NCBI RefSeq assembly: GCF_002563695.1
Contig: NZ_PDJI01000004.1
Location: 62,001 to 126,000 of the forward strand
DNA: 64,000 nucleotides
From: Georgenia soli
GTDB taxonomy: Bacteria > Actinomycetota > Actinomycetes > Actinomycetales > Actinomycetaceae
Direction: 5' to 3'
Shown here piece after piece: positions 63,720-64,000 of the stretch. The translations under genes and the position numbers were made by a program. How positions within the stretch are numbered: the first letter of the stretch is position 1; the number at the start of each line of letters is the position of its first letter. The notes beneath the pieces were generated by a model. It saw only the letters and a list, made by a program, of their open reading frames with translations, had not been told where the DNA came from and searched no databases.

Positions 63720-64000
63720 TTGGCCGGTCACTCCAAGTGGGCCACCACCAAGCACAAGAAGGCGGCGATCGACGCCAAGCGCGGCAAGCTGTTCGCCCGC
63801 CTCATCAAGAACGTCGAGGTGGCGGCCCGCACCGGCGGCGGTGACCCGGCCGGCAACCCGACCCTCTTCGACGCCATCCAGAAGGCCAAGAAGGCCTCGG
63901 TCCCGGCCGACAACATCGACCGCGCCGTCAAGCGCGGGTCCGGGGCCGAGAGCGGCGGTGCCGACTACGAGACCATCATGTACGAGGGGTACGCCCCCGG
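63720..64000 (+). CDS. yebC: YebC/PmpR family transcriptional/translational regulator (5' part)
   Basis: The first 93 residues of a YebC family protein, cut by the window end. The TTG start is supported by GAGGAG eight bases upstream and the invariant opening (M)[48 protein letters not shown] and the start of the YEGYAPGG motif follow. The family acts in regulation and in resolving ribosome stalling. In actinobacteria it usually precedes ruvCAB, which would lie beyond the window. Confidence 0.95.
   Translation, partial: MAGHSKWATTKHKKAAIDAKRGKLFARLIKNVEVAARTGGGDPAGNPTLFDAIQKAKKASVPADNIDRAVKRGSGAESGGADYETIMYEGYAP

Overview
The window is about 64 kb of very GC-rich DNA. It has GTG and some TTG starts, 1-4 base start/stop overlaps, and many genes typical of Actinomycetota: SepH, DUF3000, DUF3093, DUF3159, DUF3710, DUF4193, DUF5998, PimA/PatA/PgsA and a REP13E12-type DUF222-HNH protein. 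Gene order resembles two mycobacterial blocks, suhB-DUF4193-...-dxs-RNase D-DUF3000 and thrS-HIT-pgsA-patA-pimA-...-pdxS-pdxT-yebC. The pyruvate formate-lyase pair suggests a facultative anaerobe. I would guess order Micrococcales (a Cellulomonas/Georgenia-like organism), but no marker in the window fixes the genus.

Layout: 1-9.1 kb holds the end of an acyl-CoA synthetase (ADP-forming)/acetyltransferase-type gene, DUF5998, a phosphodiesterase-like gene, tdk, sepH, an inositol monophosphatase family gene, the DUF4193/3093/3710/OB-fold/DUF3159 housekeeping block and two TrkA-N potassium regulators. 9.2-24.4 kb holds an APC permease, a TrmA-like methyltransferase, aconitase with a palindromic operator, a serpin lipoprotein, a flavin monooxygenase, an S9 peptidase, dxs and a DUF222-HNH gene under a LexA-type box. 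24.9-33.6 kb holds pflB-pflA, a FadB-like bifunctional enzyme without its usual thiolase, RNase D, DUF3000 and an ATP-grasp ligase. 33.7-37.6 kb is a four-gene ferric-siderophore ABC importer.

37.7-44.8 kb is the most distinctive region. Three overlapping genes (DUF2397, DUF2398 and a 1421-residue SMC-like ATPase) match the JetA-JetB-JetC part of a type III Wadjet anti-plasmid system. The expected nuclease gene jetD is not next to them. A perfect hairpin separates the cassette from the convergent treZ-treY-glgX trehalose/glycogen operon (44.8-51.2 kb).

From 51.4 kb there is a YgjV-like membrane protein, a tRNA-Val(CAC), an aminotransferase class IV gene and a tRNA-Gly(GCC)/Cys(GCA)/Val(GAC) cluster. 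A long co-oriented series follows: thrS, HIT hydrolase, pgsA, patA and pimA (phosphatidylinositol mannoside synthesis), a LemA-like gene, a PrsW-like protease, pdxS, a NUDIX gene, pdxT (the vitamin B6 synthase pair) and the start of yebC. Several gene ends carry short tandem or inverted mini-hairpin repeats. At least seven genes show a -10-like hexamer only 6-8 bases before the start codon, which suggests leaderless mRNAs.
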